A DNA stretch of 64,000 nucleotides from Ctenosaura bakeri (Eukaryota > Chordata > Lepidosauria > Squamata > Iguanidae), in contig CAOLHI010000399.1 of assembly GCA_948474755.1 (NCBI GenBank), positions 1 to 64,000 of the forward strand, given 5' to 3'. The notes below the pieces were generated by a model, which was given only the letters and a program-made list of their open reading frames with translations, did not search any database and was not told the DNA's origin. Of this stretch, positions 22,155 through 34,617 are shown piece after piece. How positions within the stretch are numbered: position 1 is the first letter of the stretch; each line of letters starts with the position of its first letter. Position numbers and translations under genes: made by a program.

Positions 22155-24760
22155 GGCCACCTTAAGCCATCCATACTTAAGTTTCTCTACCTTCAGCCTA
22201 TCCATCCTACCAAAGCCTCACTATTTCCCTTGAGTTCTTCTTACCCCTTACGTGGCATTTCTCATTCCATACTTCCACCTTTCTCTTGTTTTGCTATTGG
22301 CAGGAAGGACCATGCGCTGGCTTATGTGTTGAAGGCATCTTTCCCTGACCTGCTACCATCCAGATTTATGGAATCTACAACTCCCAGTGGCCATGATGGG
22401 AATTGTTATCTAATACACCTAGAGGGCACCAGGCTGGGGAAGGTCATGCTCGGGAGTCAGTGATATTAACTAAGCACTATTCTTTTCTCTAATATATTTG
22501 CAGTAAATAAAGCTTTTGTCAGTTATTCTGAACAGTTGTCCTCCATCCAGTTCCCCCCATTTGGAGCAGCTATTTTTTCCATTTAGTGGAGGTACCGTGC
22601 ATGAGAGCCTGTCTCCTTATGCAATTGTTGCTAAGATGTGTAAATGTGAGACTGCATGTCTGTGCGAATGAGAACAAGCAGCAACACAGGAGAAAAGAGA
22701 GATTATTTTGGAACTCTTAAGTGATCTCTCTGAGTATTACAGTTGCTTGCAGTGGATACCAAAAATCTCCTTTCGTTTTACAGTATCTTTACCTATGTTC
22801 AAATGCTTACATTATTGCTTCCAGATAGGGAGAGCTGTTCTGCTTCATGCTCTGTCTTGTTCTGTTCCACTGCCAGTGTCTTCAGGCAAGAACAAGTCTC
22901 TCAATAGGCTGATCTTGTTGCTGGGTGTTAAAATCTTCTAGAATTTTCAGCGGCTAGCAGACTGTGCCAGATTTGAACAAACTGCAGTGGTGGGGGAGCG
23001 GGCAGGATCCCTACATAATGTGTGCATACATCTAAAGACATACAGTTGCAGTCTTGATTGCTGTTAATAATTACATTTTAGGTAGTATATCCCCCAGTAC
23101 ATCTTTAGACTTAGGAAACTCTTAGCACATCATGCAGTTTACTTGCTTATCTCAGAAGTTAAAAGCAAGGCAATGCAAGGAAAGATCTAATCTTAAAAGA
23201 AACCATTAGCATTTGCTTTAGCTTCCTTCTTCTTTCATTCTAAGAAGAGTCAGTTAATTTCTTCACAAGGAAAACATTGAAAAACACCCTTCACATTTGT
23301 TTATTAATGAGAACTGCAAACATGTGGGATGGATTAATTGGTGTAATTAATTGATTCAAGTCTCATTTGCAGATCTGTACGAAACATGCCTGTCTAAAGC
23401 ATCAAGTCTGTGAACCAGACTGTGCCCCAAAATGAACTTTCCCTTGAGTAAAGGAGTGCAGAATGCAGAACTGAGAGTAATTTTCCATGCCACCTTATTT
23501 GGGGATGAGAAGAAGCAGAATGAGTCAGTTATGCTTTTGTGAGCTGGGTGTACTTCCGTTTCCCCCTGTTAATTTTTGAAATGGAACTTGTGTAGGTGAC
23601 ATGTACAGCTGTACATGTTCTCCCAATGTTTGAAGAAGGCTAGGAGGATGCAGATTGCATGGTCAGGGGCAAGTGCCATTCTGAATAACAGACACCACAA
23701 CATTACATTGGAAGAAAATAGGCCACAACTTTATTGGCTACAGTTGCTGATAGAGTTGGCACATGCCTGGATCTAGATCCAAACATCGATCAACCTACCT
23801 GTTGATCAATGAGCCAAACTTTCTCGTCTGCTGCCAGAACCACTGGGATGACAGAAGTGGTCCATCTGGGAGAGGCTCCCCCTTGTGGCTCTCTGTCACC
23901 AGGGAGTGCAGGAAAGTCATGCTACTTGGGTGCTGTGTACAACTGTTTCCAGCCTGTACCATCTGAGTGCTATAAGGGGATCCCCATACTTTACCAATGC
24001 CAAATAGACACAGATAACTGCAATCCAGGACCTTTACAAGGTGTAATAGATAGTAGAAACATGTACAAAAGTGATAACAACATCAAGCCCCCCTGCCCCT
24101 TCACACTTTGTGACAGAATCTCACAGAGAATAGACTGTGAGAAGAATACCATCAAACATCCCACAAGAGCAAGGGTGGGAGGGTGAGATGACACTCCCAA
24201 GGAACTGAACAGGAGCCTGGCAAGCAGGGAAATAAATACCCCAAAACCTGATTGATTGGAGTGAAGCCTATGTCCACATCACTTTGCCCAGTCGATGAAT
24301 ACCTCCCCTCAGAGATATGTGGAGCTCCAGAGAACTCTAAGAAGAAGGCCTGGTGGCCCAGTATGGCCAAAAGGAGCTCCTGCCCTGATCCACAACTGGT
24401 CCAGTGTGTCACCTGATTCCATTACAGAACTTGTGATACATTTTTGGTCATTAGAATAGTATGCACAGGAGGAGTAAAGTGTGATTTTGCCTCCACTGCT
24501 CTATCCAAGTAGTGTGTGAAGTATACACCTTTGGAGCATGTCACACTTGAAATTTAGATGTGTCTCCTGTACATCTCTCACATGGCTTGAAAATGGCCCT
24601 TGCACCTTTCTTGCAGTCTCATAGGGACAGGGCTGTGACGACGACAGTTTGCCTTGGGCAGCAATGTTTCTGGGATGTCCTGGTTTGGGATGCTCCTGTG
24701 CGCCATGGCCATACCCCCAGCACTGTGACCATGCCTCCACACACTGGGGCTCCCCCTTGC
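22155..24760. other. Intergenic DNA, nothing certain
   Basis: AGGGCACCAGGCTGGGGAAGG at about 22424 is the end of a common reptile repeat. Open stretches at 22146-22463, 23809-24186 and 24560-24925 overlap antisense frames and have no recognised motif. 23690-24430 has relatively high GC and may be an old repeat, but I cannot name it. Confidence 0.35.
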
Positions 24761-24766
24761 ACTTCC

Positions 24767-25102
24767 CCTCCTTGCACTCCCAAGTGTTGCCACTGCTTTC
24801 TTGTGCTGTTTCTGACATTTGCTGATGTTGTTAACGCAGAACTGATGCTGCAGAAGAGGAATAAAAATGCTATGTTATATATTATTATTGCTAGACTGAG
24901 CATCACATCTGAAACTGTTCTTTAACTTTTCAATCCTCCTTGCACTCCCAAGTGTTGCCACTGCTTTCTTGTGCTGTTTCTGACATTTGCTGATGTTGTT
25001 AACGCAGAACTGATGCTGCAGAAGAGGAATAAAAATGCTATGTTATATATTATTATTGCTAGACTGAGCATCACATCTGAAACTGTTCTTTAACTTTTCA
25101 AT
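24767..25102 (+). repeat. Perfect 168-bp tandem duplication
   Basis: Unit 1 (24767-24934) and unit 2 (24935-25102) appear identical base for base, starting CCTCCTTGCACTCCC and ending TTTAACTTTTCAAT. The unit includes GCAGAAGAGGAATAAAAATGC and an ATATATTATTATTG stretch. Such identity implies a very recent event or an assembly artefact. Confidence 0.9.
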
Positions 25103-25329
25103 AATAGCAAAATAACTTGCTTAAAATTATGGGTCAAGATTGCTAATTGAGCAGTGTTGCCAATTTCTTTAACCAGTCTTTGTACTGGTTCTGCACATTT
25201 TGGCTGGCATCTTGTTAGCAGCTTGTGTATGCCTTTTTTGGATGTTGCAGAGGTTGGTATTCCCTTCTTTATTACAGAATGACTGAAGACCACTCACTCT
25301 GGGGGATGCTGCTGCAATGCCTCCCCCAC

Positions 25330-25870
25330 AACCATTCTGTCAGGAATCTCTCCCTGCGGGGCTGCAGCCAGCAAGGGAGGAGGGAGGTCAGGAACACTTG
25401 GGGAGTCTGAATATACCAAACACCAGGAAAACACAAGCCAAGCCAGGTCAAGGTCCAGCCCAAAGGTTCAGGAGGCAGAGATCCATCCAGAGGGTTTCAG
25501 GGAGCAGGAGACACAAAGGTTGTGAGGGCTTGCCAATAATTTGCTGCAAACAAGGAGCAGCCACGCCGGCAGACTTAAATAGCCCCTGTGAGCAGGTGCT
25601 GCTCGTTATTGTTTCCTCAGTCTAATCCAAGCAGCCTCCCTCTCAGCAGCCCGTTTCGGCCTTCTGCGTGATTGAGGGCTGATGGGCACAGCTGGCTGCA
25701 ACTCCTCTGCATCACTGCTGGTTCCCTCTCTGTCATGAGCTGGCTGGGTCAACTCAGTCTCTGTTTGACCTTCCAGTGCAGGGGATGTTTGCAGGTTGAC
25801 TTGCTCACTCACTGGCTTGGCCCCTTGCATAATCAATTGCTCCTCAATCACAGCATCATTATCTATCATA
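25330..25870 (-). mobile_element. Unnamed retroelement-like segment with TATA box, copy B
   Basis: Read on the - strand, an open frame of 87 codons (25869-25606, including SRRRPKRAAEREAAWIRLRK) ends in a stop just before GAGCAGCACCTGCTCACAGG, a TATTTAA box (GGGGCTATTTAAGTCTGCC, about 25570-25588), GCAGCAAATTATTGGC and a GACCTTGACCTGGCTTGGC segment. The layout matches 10595-11000 in opposite orientation. The basic C-terminus suggests the end of a gag/pol-type reading frame followed by an LTR, but this is inference. Confidence 0.45.
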
Positions 25871-26173
25871 CATCCTGTGATTGATGAAGAGCAAAAAGAA
25901 GGATCAGAAAAGTGTCTGGCTAGGTCACATTAGTCAGGCATGAAATGATACAATCTATAGATAATGTAATCATTTTGATTCTGGTGATAGGGATATAGGC
26001 AGATGCTTCTCTGACCCCTTACCTACCATGCACAGAGTAACCATGGGGGTGTCTACAATGGCTATACAGTAAGTCTGGGTTTGAGGAATGTACAATTGCA
26101 ACCCAGTTCCACATGCAGAACTACTATGCTATGCTGAACCATACAGGATTCCAACCATTATTAGCCAATAATG

Positions 26174-26445
26174 CTGTATCATCCAACTGTCTCTGTTTGG
26201 CAGGGATAGCCCTGCTTTATCTTCTGCTGCCCTACTTGCTCAGCTGCTTTTAAAAAGTCATGGTTTCTCCTCCCACTTTCCTCCATCATCATTCATTTAC
26301 TCCTGTAGCTCCAAACTGAGTTCAAGGTGCAAAAGTAGTTTGCACACAATTAATTCAGCATGACAGAAATGAGAAGAGCAGATGGAGTGTTGCTCTTCCT
26401 AATAGACTCAGTGAAAAGCAAACCGCTGCAGCATCTGTAGCTTCT
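26174..26445 (-). mobile_element. CATACC-ended DNA transposon derivative, copy 3
   Basis: GTATCATCCAACTGTCTC at the left is the reverse of the family right TIR. CAGCTGCTTTTAAAAAGTC and AGGTGCAAAAGTAGTTTGCAC match copies 2 and 4. The opposite end is missing. Confidence 0.6.
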
Positions 26446-26829
26446 GAATATAGCATTTTGTGCCAAATTGCTTCTTGGGGTAAGCAAAAGGAATAAAAAC
26501 ACATAAAAAGTAGCTAAGATGGAAGTTCCTTGAGGATACCCCGTTTGAATTTCAGCATTCCTTTTGAATTATAGCATTCCTAGAACTGTGCACAACGTGC
26601 TCTTTCAATCTCTCTTTCTAACAGAGACACAGATCCCACTCCTAATTTCCCTAAAATAGGATCAATATCATAGAGTAGCATTTCTGATTTGATTTTTTCC
26701 TTTCTCACTTCAGTTCTATGTTTGTTTTGAGATTTGCATAAAGCTCATATTTTTAAAATTAGTTTTACTGGTTTTCTTCTCTCCAGCCCCCTTCCTTTTG
26801 ATTTAGTAATCCTCTGTGTGTTCCAGGGC

Positions 26830-28400
26830 TTCATAATGCCACAGGATAGAAACTGTAAATTGTAGAGCAAGGCAGCTTACAAATTATTAAAGCCAGTGCA
26901 GATTATAAGGGCATACAAAAACAGCAACAGGTGATATAGCTAAGACAGTGGAGCTCTGTCATCATAGGTATGTCACCCCTTGGGACTCCCAAAAACCTTT
27001 CATAGAAGCCAACAGAGGGATTTCCTAGGTGCTGGGGAGCACAGTGGTGAGCAAAGAAGTTTAATGATAAGGCAGTCTTATATAGAGAGCTACAGTCCTT
27101 CAGATAACCTGGACCCAAGCAATATAGGGCTTAATAGGATATACAGTAACCAGCAGTTTGAACTACAAACATGTCAGAAGCCAATGAAGCTGTTGTAACC
27201 AGGAAGTTCTATGCTCTTCTATCCAGCATCTGGCTGCACCTCTTTGGGCCAACTGAATTTTCTGAGCACTTTTAAAAGGAACCTTCTCTTAGAGCACACT
27301 GTTAATCACTGTCAAATCAACTTCAACTTATGGTGATCCAAGGCTTCCAAGGCACAGCACATTACAGTTATCCAAACAGGATGTAACCATGATCAGTCTG
27401 TGATCTGATCAGACATGTCCAGAAATGAATACAGCTGGTGCATTAGCTTCAACTGTGCAAATGCACTCCTGGTTAATGTCAAAACCTGAACATTCAGCCT
27501 CAGGGCTGAATCTAGGAATATGTCCATATTGCAAACCTGCATCTTCAGGGTGGGTGTAACCCCATTTGTACAAGCTGAATCTCTGTTCCCAGAATTGCTT
27601 TTTGACTGACCAGGATCACCTGGTCTCTTGCATGAATTATGCCTCAACCAGTCCATTACAGACACCAGACTCTGGTTTAGCATAGAAACAGTTTCCTTGG
27701 GATTAGGTGGAACTCTGGACAACATATCTCAGTGGTTTCATTTATATGTTAGATTGCATAGGGGACAAAACAGAATGCTGAGGCTCTCCACAGGCCAGTT
27801 TCAAAGAACTGAATAGGAATCTCCCTGCAATGTTTTCTGAGAGAGTTTGTCCAGCAATTACTGGAATCAAACAGTGTTTTCAAGCCCCATCCCAGAGAGC
27901 TGACTCAGAAGGACATAATGATCAATAGTATTCAAAACTGCTGAAAGGTCAAGGAGAATCAAAAGGGACATACTTCTCCTGTCTGGTTCCTGGTGTAGAA
28001 CTGTAGATCATCCACCAAAATGTCCAAAGTCATCTCTATCTCATAAACAGATCTGAAGACAGACTGAAATAGAGCAGATAATCCATTGCATCAAAGAAAT
28101 CCTAGAGCTGAAAGGCCACCATGTGCTTCAGCACTTTGCCTAATTATTGGAGATTGGCCAAAATATATCCAGCGCAGAAGGAGGCAGGGAAAGCTTTTTC
28201 AACAGAGGTCTTGCAACAGCTTCCAAAAAGCATGGTGGGACCCTGCTCTGCTGTAAAAAGACATTAATCACCCTCCTTACATGTTCAGACAGTCTCCCTC
28301 TGACCTGTTTAATAAACCAGGAAGGGCAAGGGTCTAGTAAAATGTGGTGACCCTCACTTCTTCAGGAATCCTGATCACATCCTTGGCTGCTCAAATTGAA
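26830..28400 (-). pseudogene. Degenerate L2-type LINE reverse transcriptase
   Basis: On the - strand, 27725-27393 reads as L2-type reverse transcriptase just downstream of the active-site region: KETVSMLNQSLVSVMDWLRHN, then a thumb/connection part containing LDSALRLNVQVLTLTRSAFAQLK and MHQLYSFLDMS. The adjoining 27830-28400 corresponds in reverse to the palm and fingers (AFDT-region and upstream), with stops and frameshifts. L2 LINEs retrotranspose by target-primed reverse transcription. This copy is 5'-truncated, multiply broken and cannot be functional. Extent is approximate. Confidence 0.75.
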
Positions 28401-28789
28401 AAGCATTCATTATCATTGGACAAGCAGGACTCAAATTTACATCCACTGGGTGTGAACCAGCTATAGCATCCAAGCTGGAGCAAATCTGAACAATTTTATC
28501 TGCAAAGTGCCAGGCAAATTCTTCACAGCAGAGTGGTTTAAGTTCTCTTTGTAAGTCACGTTATAAGAAACTCCTAACCAATATCTACTTACACCACACA
28601 AGATTTTTTTTGTTCTGCAGAGCAATGTTTCATTTACATTAATAATGAAATCATATACATATTTACTCAAAAATTCCAATGAGTTCAGGGGGACTTACCT
28701 CCAGGTAAGATATATAGCATTGTAGTCTGGGACATTCTAAAAGGTCATTGGAAGGCATGTTTTTTTTTAAAAATGGCAACCATGTTTTC

Positions 28790-28985
28790 CCCAATAATAT
28801 ATTTTTTAATCAATTATATTCCACTTATCTCCTGGAGCTAAAAGTATTGTATACACCCCTGTTTTACAAATAATTCTGTGAAATAGGCTAGGCTGAGAAG
28901 CTATGGTTTGCTCAGGGTGATTACATGAGTGCGAGGTTATGAGGAAGCTGAGATTTGGCCATATCTGCAATATGAATTGGGCAGA
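28790..28985 (-). repeat. tRNA-headed SINE with L2-like tail, reverse copy
   Basis: ATTCCACTTATCTCCTGGAG, TTTTACAAATAATTCTGTGA, AATAGGCTAGGCTGAGAAGC and ATTACATGAGTGCGAGGTTATG correspond to the reverse complement of the 733/11647 family. Confidence 0.5.
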
Positions 28986-29079
28986 GGAGGTGGATGTGAA
29001 CAGAGTTCATACAGTGGATCTGAAAGAAACCTGTAATTTTGAGCAGGTCTAATATAGGTATTTTGAGGTTAGAATAATG

Positions 29080-29442
29080 TATAGTCCTCCCTCCACATTC
29101 ACGGGTTTGTGAATCTGATTATTCATGAGGCGTGTGTGTGACTCCTCCATTCTCCTTCCATTCCTTTGCATATTGCTAGATGCAGAGAAGGAAGACGAGT
29201 GCCTGGACAAGAGGCAAAGGAATGGGGAAGGGGGGATACACGTGTGCACCTTCCTTCTCTTCTTTGGAGCTCCCCCCTCATTCCTTTGCATCTGGCCCTG
29301 GCATGCAAAAGGCAAGGCAATGAGAGGGGGGAAGAACTGGAAGGTAATGGAAGGGGGATCATGGGAGGAGTGATTTGCGATTTTTCCACTTTCCCGAGGA
29401 TTTCGTGCTTGAACCCTCGCAAAAGTGGAGGGTCTATTGTAT
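29080..29442. mobile_element. Tigger-like nonautonomous element, copy 1
   Basis: The left end ATAGTCCTCCCTCCACATTC and right end AAAAGTGGAGGGTCTATTGTA are inverted. CGGGTTTGTGAATC is matched by ATTTCGTGCTTGAACCCTCG. TA-like flanks fit a Tc1/mariner/pogo origin. GA-rich interior, no transposase. The second copy is at 39918-40389. Confidence 0.65.
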
Positions 29443-29445
29443 CAT

Positions 29446-29490
29446 ATCATATCATATTATTATTATTACATTATAATAATTATTATATTT
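29446..29490. repeat. ATCAT/TTATTA simple repeat
   Basis: TCATATCATATCATATTATT is followed by irregular ATT/ATA repeats immediately right of the Tigger-like element. Confidence 0.7.
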
Positions 29491-29499
29491 GTTGTTAAT

Positions 29500-30960
29500 C
29501 ATGCTGTGCACATACATGCATGAATGCACTCACACATAGAGAAAGAATGTTGTATTTAATGATTTGGATGTTTTCTTTTTCAGGCTTTCCTAAACAGAGT
29601 ACACAAATTTCAGGTTGTTTTTTACCTCATTAACAACTTCTGCCATCTTGTTGTATGACCAGCTCTTTTGACCACATCTGACATTCCTCGTGTCCCATTT
29701 TTCATCTGTGAAATGTTAGAATGTATATAACGCACGTCTGTGGCAAAAATGCTTCTGATCGTTAAAAGCTTCATTTGCTTAATGCTTCTGAATCAAGCTG
29801 CTGTTAAAGGCAAAAGAGTATGATATGCTTTTTTTCCTGATCAGTTGGCAGTCCTGTCAGCTGCAGTTGTCTCACAAATAAAAAATAACCAGGCACACTC
29901 ACATATCCAAAGAGATCACACTATCTTTAGAAAGTAATTAATCTAGTCAAGATAGCTTTTCTCTTCCTAAACAATAGGTGGTAACTTTATTTCATTTTTT
30001 TCATGCTTAAGAAAAAGTAAAAAAAAACAACAAACATTTTCTCTGAAGTTTAAGTTATCAGTTAATTAATCTATCACCTTGTTAAAAGGTGGAGAGTAAA
30101 AAGCAAATAATCTTACAATCAGTTGATTGGCTCTTATCTATTCTATTCTGTTACATCCTGAAATCTCAGGATAGATAACACAATACATCAAATATAAGCC
30201 AAGCATGTAATAAAAATAGAAACTAACAGCCCCCCACCAAAAAAAAGCAAAAAAATCTACCGCCAGAAATTAACTTGGCTCTTAACTGAGAGTACAAGGC
30301 TGTTGGCAATGATTTGTCTGCCTATCTGGGAAATGCTAACATTTTACTACCAGTTTTCAATTTGTGCTTATGCCAAAGCAATGCATAAATCTCATGTTTC
30401 ATTTCTGTCATTCTTTGGCTTAAGTCTGGTTCTCTTTTGCAATGTTGCATGGGTTTTGAATGGATAGTCCAGCCTGTTGCCTTCCAGAAGTGCTGGACCA
30501 CAACACATGTTGTACATCTGAAGGATACCAGGCTGGGGAAGGCTGGTTTAGTCATTATTTTCGAGGCTCTCCACATTCTGTGATGATGCCCAGATCTACA
30601 CATTCAACACAATGAGAAACCAAAGGCCAGGATGATAAGAATGGACAGTGCCTCATTAGATTGTGGAGTATCATTTTTTAAAAAATATTCGCTTATACAA
30701 AAACAAAACTCTGAAAATAAGCAACTTCAGGAAGAGAACTCCTATCCTAGATCTTTTCCTGCTGTGCTAGTTTTCTCCCAGACTTTTGCACTTTAAGGGG
30801 ATCCTCACCTGCAGTCTGAAATCATGGAGCTCATTTTGTGTCTTGCTTCCATCTCATTCTGTTGTTTGTGTAGATTTTGGTAAGGATGCTGTGGTGGTAG
30901 GACTGAATCTTGTCTTCTTGAGATCCCAATTTGTCAATCTGGGCTTCTCCACATGGTCAT
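29500..30960. other. Intergenic DNA, repeat scraps only
   Basis: AT-rich. GGATACCAGGCTGGGGAAGG at about 30524 is the same repeat end as at 22424. No gene is recognised. Confidence 0.4.
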
Positions 30961-30972
30961 ACCCCTTTCCCT

Positions 30973-31174
30973 TGCCATTTCTGCACTACCACGTTATAGT
31001 GTTATTATTCTATTTTCAACATCCTACAGAATCCTGAGGTTTTCGGTTTAGGGAGGGGCATTCAGAATCCTCAGTCAGAGAGCTCATTGGTCTCAATAAA
31101 CTACAAACCCCAGAATTCCACAGGAGGTTGAAAGTGAGATAATAGCAGTATAACAGTGTAGTGCAGAAAAGTCC
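30973..31174. mobile_element. Palindromic MITE, family M1
   Basis: TGCCATTTCTGCACTACCAC at the left and GTAGTGCAGAAAAGTCC at the right bracket arms with CATCCTACAGAATCC and ATTCCACAGGAGG around an AGAGCTCATTGG centre. It is diverged, with decayed CpGs and no clear target duplication. Confidence 0.75.
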
Positions 31175-31226
31175 TTAGTTTCTCCCCACTTTTTAAAAGT
31201 TAGACAAGACTCTCTTAAAGCTTAGG

Positions 31227-31390
31227 GTCTTTCCTGTAGAATTCTGAGGTTTGTAGTTTACTGAAGCCAAAGAGCTGTCTGGCTGAGAATGCCCCTACAT
31301 GTCCCTCCCTAAACTGCAAGCCCCAGGATTCCATAGGATGTTGAAAGTGGAATAATAGCACTGTAACAGGGTAGTGTGCAAAGGCATTAG
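31227..31390. mobile_element. Palindromic M1 MITE lacking its left end
   Basis: AGAATTCTGAGGTTTGTAG, AAGAGCTGTCTGGCTGAG, CCCCAGGATTCCATAGGATG and AATAATAGCACTGTAACAGG give the centre and right arm. It follows the 30973 copy by about 50 bp. Confidence 0.65.
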
Positions 31391-31840
31391 TTAGAAGCAG
31401 CAAAAACTTTAAGCTAACATAAGCTGGCATTTCAGTCCAAACTTTTTACCTGTGGTTCCATCCCCTGGGGAATGAAATTGAATTTGGCCCATGCACTGAA
31501 AGTGGTGCCCTAATCTTGGTGTAGATCTGGTGCCAATGGAGAGTTCCCACAGAAGAAGGATTTTCCATATGACTGTAATGGGGGAGGAATGTTAAGTTGC
31601 TCTTCTATCTCTGCTCTGGTCTCTTAAGCATTACCCTGCTCTCTAAATGATTTAATATGAGTAAAAAACCACAACCTCGCATATTAAATGCAAACACAGA
31701 TTTAAGTTACTTCTTAGTTTTGTTTGGTGCTCCATAGTTCCCATCATCCAGCGTAGTTGGGCCTGGTTGGGGACCTGTACAGATCAGCACTGCACCTTTG
31801 CCTAAAATATGCTCAGCAGTCTCTGTGGTGATTATGCAAT

Positions 31841-32038
31841 TGTTGTTGTTGTAGTATGCCTTCAAATAACTTCCAACTTAAGTTGACCCTAAGGTAAACC
31901 GGTCAGAGGTTCTTCTGGGGCTGAGAGTGTGTGACATGCCCAAGGTCATCTAGTGGGTTTCCATGGCTGAGTGGAGAATTGAACCCTGATGTCTAGAGTT
32001 GTAGTCAACACTCAAACCACTACACACACTGGCTCTCC
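31841..32038 (-). repeat. Sauria-type tRNA SINE
   Basis: TTGTTGTTGTTGTAGTATGCC (reverse tail), TTGACCCTAAGGTAAACC, CCCAAGGTCATCTAGTGGG, GAATTGAACCCTGATGTCTA and CAACACTCAAACCACTACAC give all family segments in order. Near full length. Confidence 0.8.
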
Positions 32039-32044
32039 GATTGT

Positions 32045-33010
32045 GCAATATGGGAGGAAATATCTGTGGTGAACAATCTCAGGAAACTTTGTCTGCCTTT
32101 GCTCACTGTCCTCAGTAAAGAAGCCATAATGTAAGCCCAGGCCTGCAGGATACGCAGCTTAAAAACAGAATTGTGTGGAATAGCATTCCCACCTTTTTCC
32201 TGGCAAGGATCCATACTTTTTAGAACTGCAAGAGGTATCAGAATTTAGCAAGTGATGTTTATTTTTAAATTCAGCACCAGAAAAATCCAGTGATTGGGAA
32301 CACCCTGTATAATTCATATTTCCCTCTCTCCTCACAGATTTTAACAGCAAACAAACTCCATGTTGAGGGTGGGGGACCTTTGCAATTCTATGGTCAAAGA
32401 ATCTACATGAGTATGTTGCTCTGCCTGCGAAAGTCCACATCATCTCATTTCCCAACAGCTGTCAAAACCCCAGGATGGGCCCCTGATGCCTTTGGATATT
32501 GTGGGGATGGGTGTGTGTGATTCAGACTGTAGAGAAGCAGCTGGTCTCAGCTTGGTCAGGGAGGGGAAAAAATGAAGATGGTCTCAAATGGGGTACATTT
32601 TACATTTTCCTTTCCTTAGGTGCTCAGAGCAGCCAGCTCTTCATGGTCTGAATCACCTCTCCTTTTTCTCCTTGAAAGAAGGAGCAGAAGCAATCTCTTC
32701 TGTGGCTTCACACTGCTAGTCATGGGAGCTTTTGGGATGGAGCACAAGGGCAAGATGATAGCCCTTCGTGCCCCATCCAAAAATGGAACTATGTGTGCAT
32801 AAGCTGCACTGAAGTACATGTAAATCATTAACAAGATGCTAGCTCTCTCTCCCCCCCCCCCGTATGTTTCACTATCCAGAACTGTAATTATTCAGGGTCA
32901 ATTCATTATTCAATGATCAAATATCATGTTGCGTTTCTATCACCAACCTACTAATATATTTAGCAGGGAACCGAGATCCCCTATATTTTTATCATAAAAC
33001 AAGTCTTATA
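32045..33010. other. Intergenic DNA, nothing recognised
   Basis: TTCCCTCTCTCCTCACAG at about 32320-32337 looks like a splice acceptor followed by 60 open codons, but both strands are open there and nothing matches. A C run lies at about 32851-32861. Confidence 0.35.
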
Positions 33011-33020
33011 ATCCAGCCTT

Positions 33021-33164
33021 CTAAGGGAAAGCACGTTCCATTCTATACCTCTGTTCCTGCTGACAGAGAAACAGCCCACAGTAAATATGAAGATGCACCA
33101 CATGTTCCTCAATGAATTTTCCAAAATCTTGATTGTACATGCTGTTGTCAGCTAAGTTCTTAAC
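33021..33164 (-). CDS. Possible terminal coding exon, unrecognised
   Basis: On the - strand a good acceptor (CCTTCAGCATTTCTATGCCAG) precedes 47 open codons and a TAG stop (33023-33021). The peptide is mixed-composition and charged, with DNSMYNQDFGKFIEEHVVH in its first half. The frame stays open upstream of the acceptor for about 45 codons, but that part is Ser/Leu/Cys-rich and looks non-coding. About 1.45 kb upstream on the same strand is a second exon-like stretch (34716-34618) that would join in phase 0. I recognise no protein family. This could be an unannotated small gene, a lineage-specific gene or chance; only transcript data would settle it. Confidence 0.25.
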   Translation of the reverse strand, partial: VKNLADNSMYNQDFGKFIEEHVVHLHIYCGLFLCQQEQRYRMERAFP

Positions 33165-33782
33165 CTGGCATAGAAATGCTGAAGGAATAGATCTGCAGCT
33201 GCATAAAAAGCACTGGACAGGCATAAAGGATAGAAGAGAAATAAGAAGACAGTTTTGGTTTATGGAGACTAATTTCCAAGGTGCTGTTTGTTGCCAGGTC
33301 ACCCAGCACAGAAAACTCCCATGTCTCTTTTAATAATCTACGATGCTGATTTAACGGCTTTCATTTCTTGGCCCAACTTCTACCTCCACCTGCTGTGTGG
33401 CAAAATTAGTCCAACATGCTGCACTGTCAGGACATCAGAGGATCTATGACATCCCACAAGTAAATCAAAGCTGCTGATCAAGAGCAATGAATGAAATGAA
33501 AATGCCTGAGCCAAGCACAAGTCTAAGCTGAATCCTATAACATGGTCCCCAAAGCAGCTGTTTTTAAAATGCAATGGGGAGGTTTCCAAAATTTTGAGAG
33601 AACACTAGGTGGTCATGTTGCCACTTGCTGTGAAATTTCATATAAAAGATGTTCCAAAGCAATTCCAGCCCTTCCACTGGGCAGAGTGAGACAGCTGCCT
33701 CAGGGAACAAACTTGGGATGTCATGAAAGATCTTGAGGGGAGAAGGTTTTAGGAATTTTCTGCCTCCTATGTCAAGATAACA

Positions 33783-33984
33783 GGCCATTTCCACGCTATA
33801 CTGTTATAGTGCTATTATTCCACTTTCCACATCCTGTGGAATTCTGGGGTTTGTAGTTGACTGAGGCCCAAGAGCTCTCTGGCTGAGAATTCTAAATGCC
33901 TCTCCCTAAACTGCAAACCCCAGGTTTCCATAGGATATTGGAAGTGGAGTAATAGCACTGTAACAGGATAGGGCTGAAATGGCC
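33783..33984. mobile_element. Palindromic MITE, family M1
   Basis: GGCCATTTCCACGCTATACT left, GGGCTGAAATGGCC right, arms with CATCCTGTGGAATTC and TTTCCATAGGATATTG around AAGAGCTCTCTGG. Flanks ACA and ATA differ by one base. Confidence 0.8.
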
Positions 33985-34617
33985 ATAGCAGGCTTAAGGT
34001 ACTATGCAACTTTGTCAGTTTCGGGGGTACTCTTCTACCCCACCTTAGGCAACACCTTTCCCAATTGTATTTGAACCAAAATGAGTAGGTCCTACTTGAC
34101 AGAAATGCAGGACTTTTTTTTCACTAGGATTGCTACTAAACAGCCCTGGGTGGCTCTGAAGGGCAATTTCTTATAGGGGACAACAACAGATAGGGGAGAT
34201 ATACACACACACATGCACACCCATATTTTAACAGTGCATAGTTAATCCACATATATCTCTGGTCTTTCTTGCTCAATAGAATTGGGGCAAAAGAAGAACT
34301 GAGGACCTGTCATATCAGAATATCAAGCTTAGTATTTACAAGACAACCATATGTATGCTCACTTAGAAGTAAGCTCCACTCTATTCAGTGGAGTTTATTT
34401 TAATTAAATGTGTATAAGATTAGTATATTACTGTCTAGGATTCTGTGCTTAAACTCCACAAATAGTAAATTAAGCATATTTCCGACAAGCTACTCAGTTG
34501 CATAGGGCTGAATGTTAAGTATTTTCTTTCATCAGGCTGAATGTTTGTCAGGGGAAAGGAAGGATGGTTCATAAACAAGTGACATATTGGGGTGCATTAC
34601 AAAGAGCAAGAGGGTAC

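Noticed and set aside
32320..32520. Acceptor-like CTCTCCTCACAG followed by 60 open codons
   Set aside because: The antisense strand is equally open, no donor or family match is seen, and composition is not convincing.
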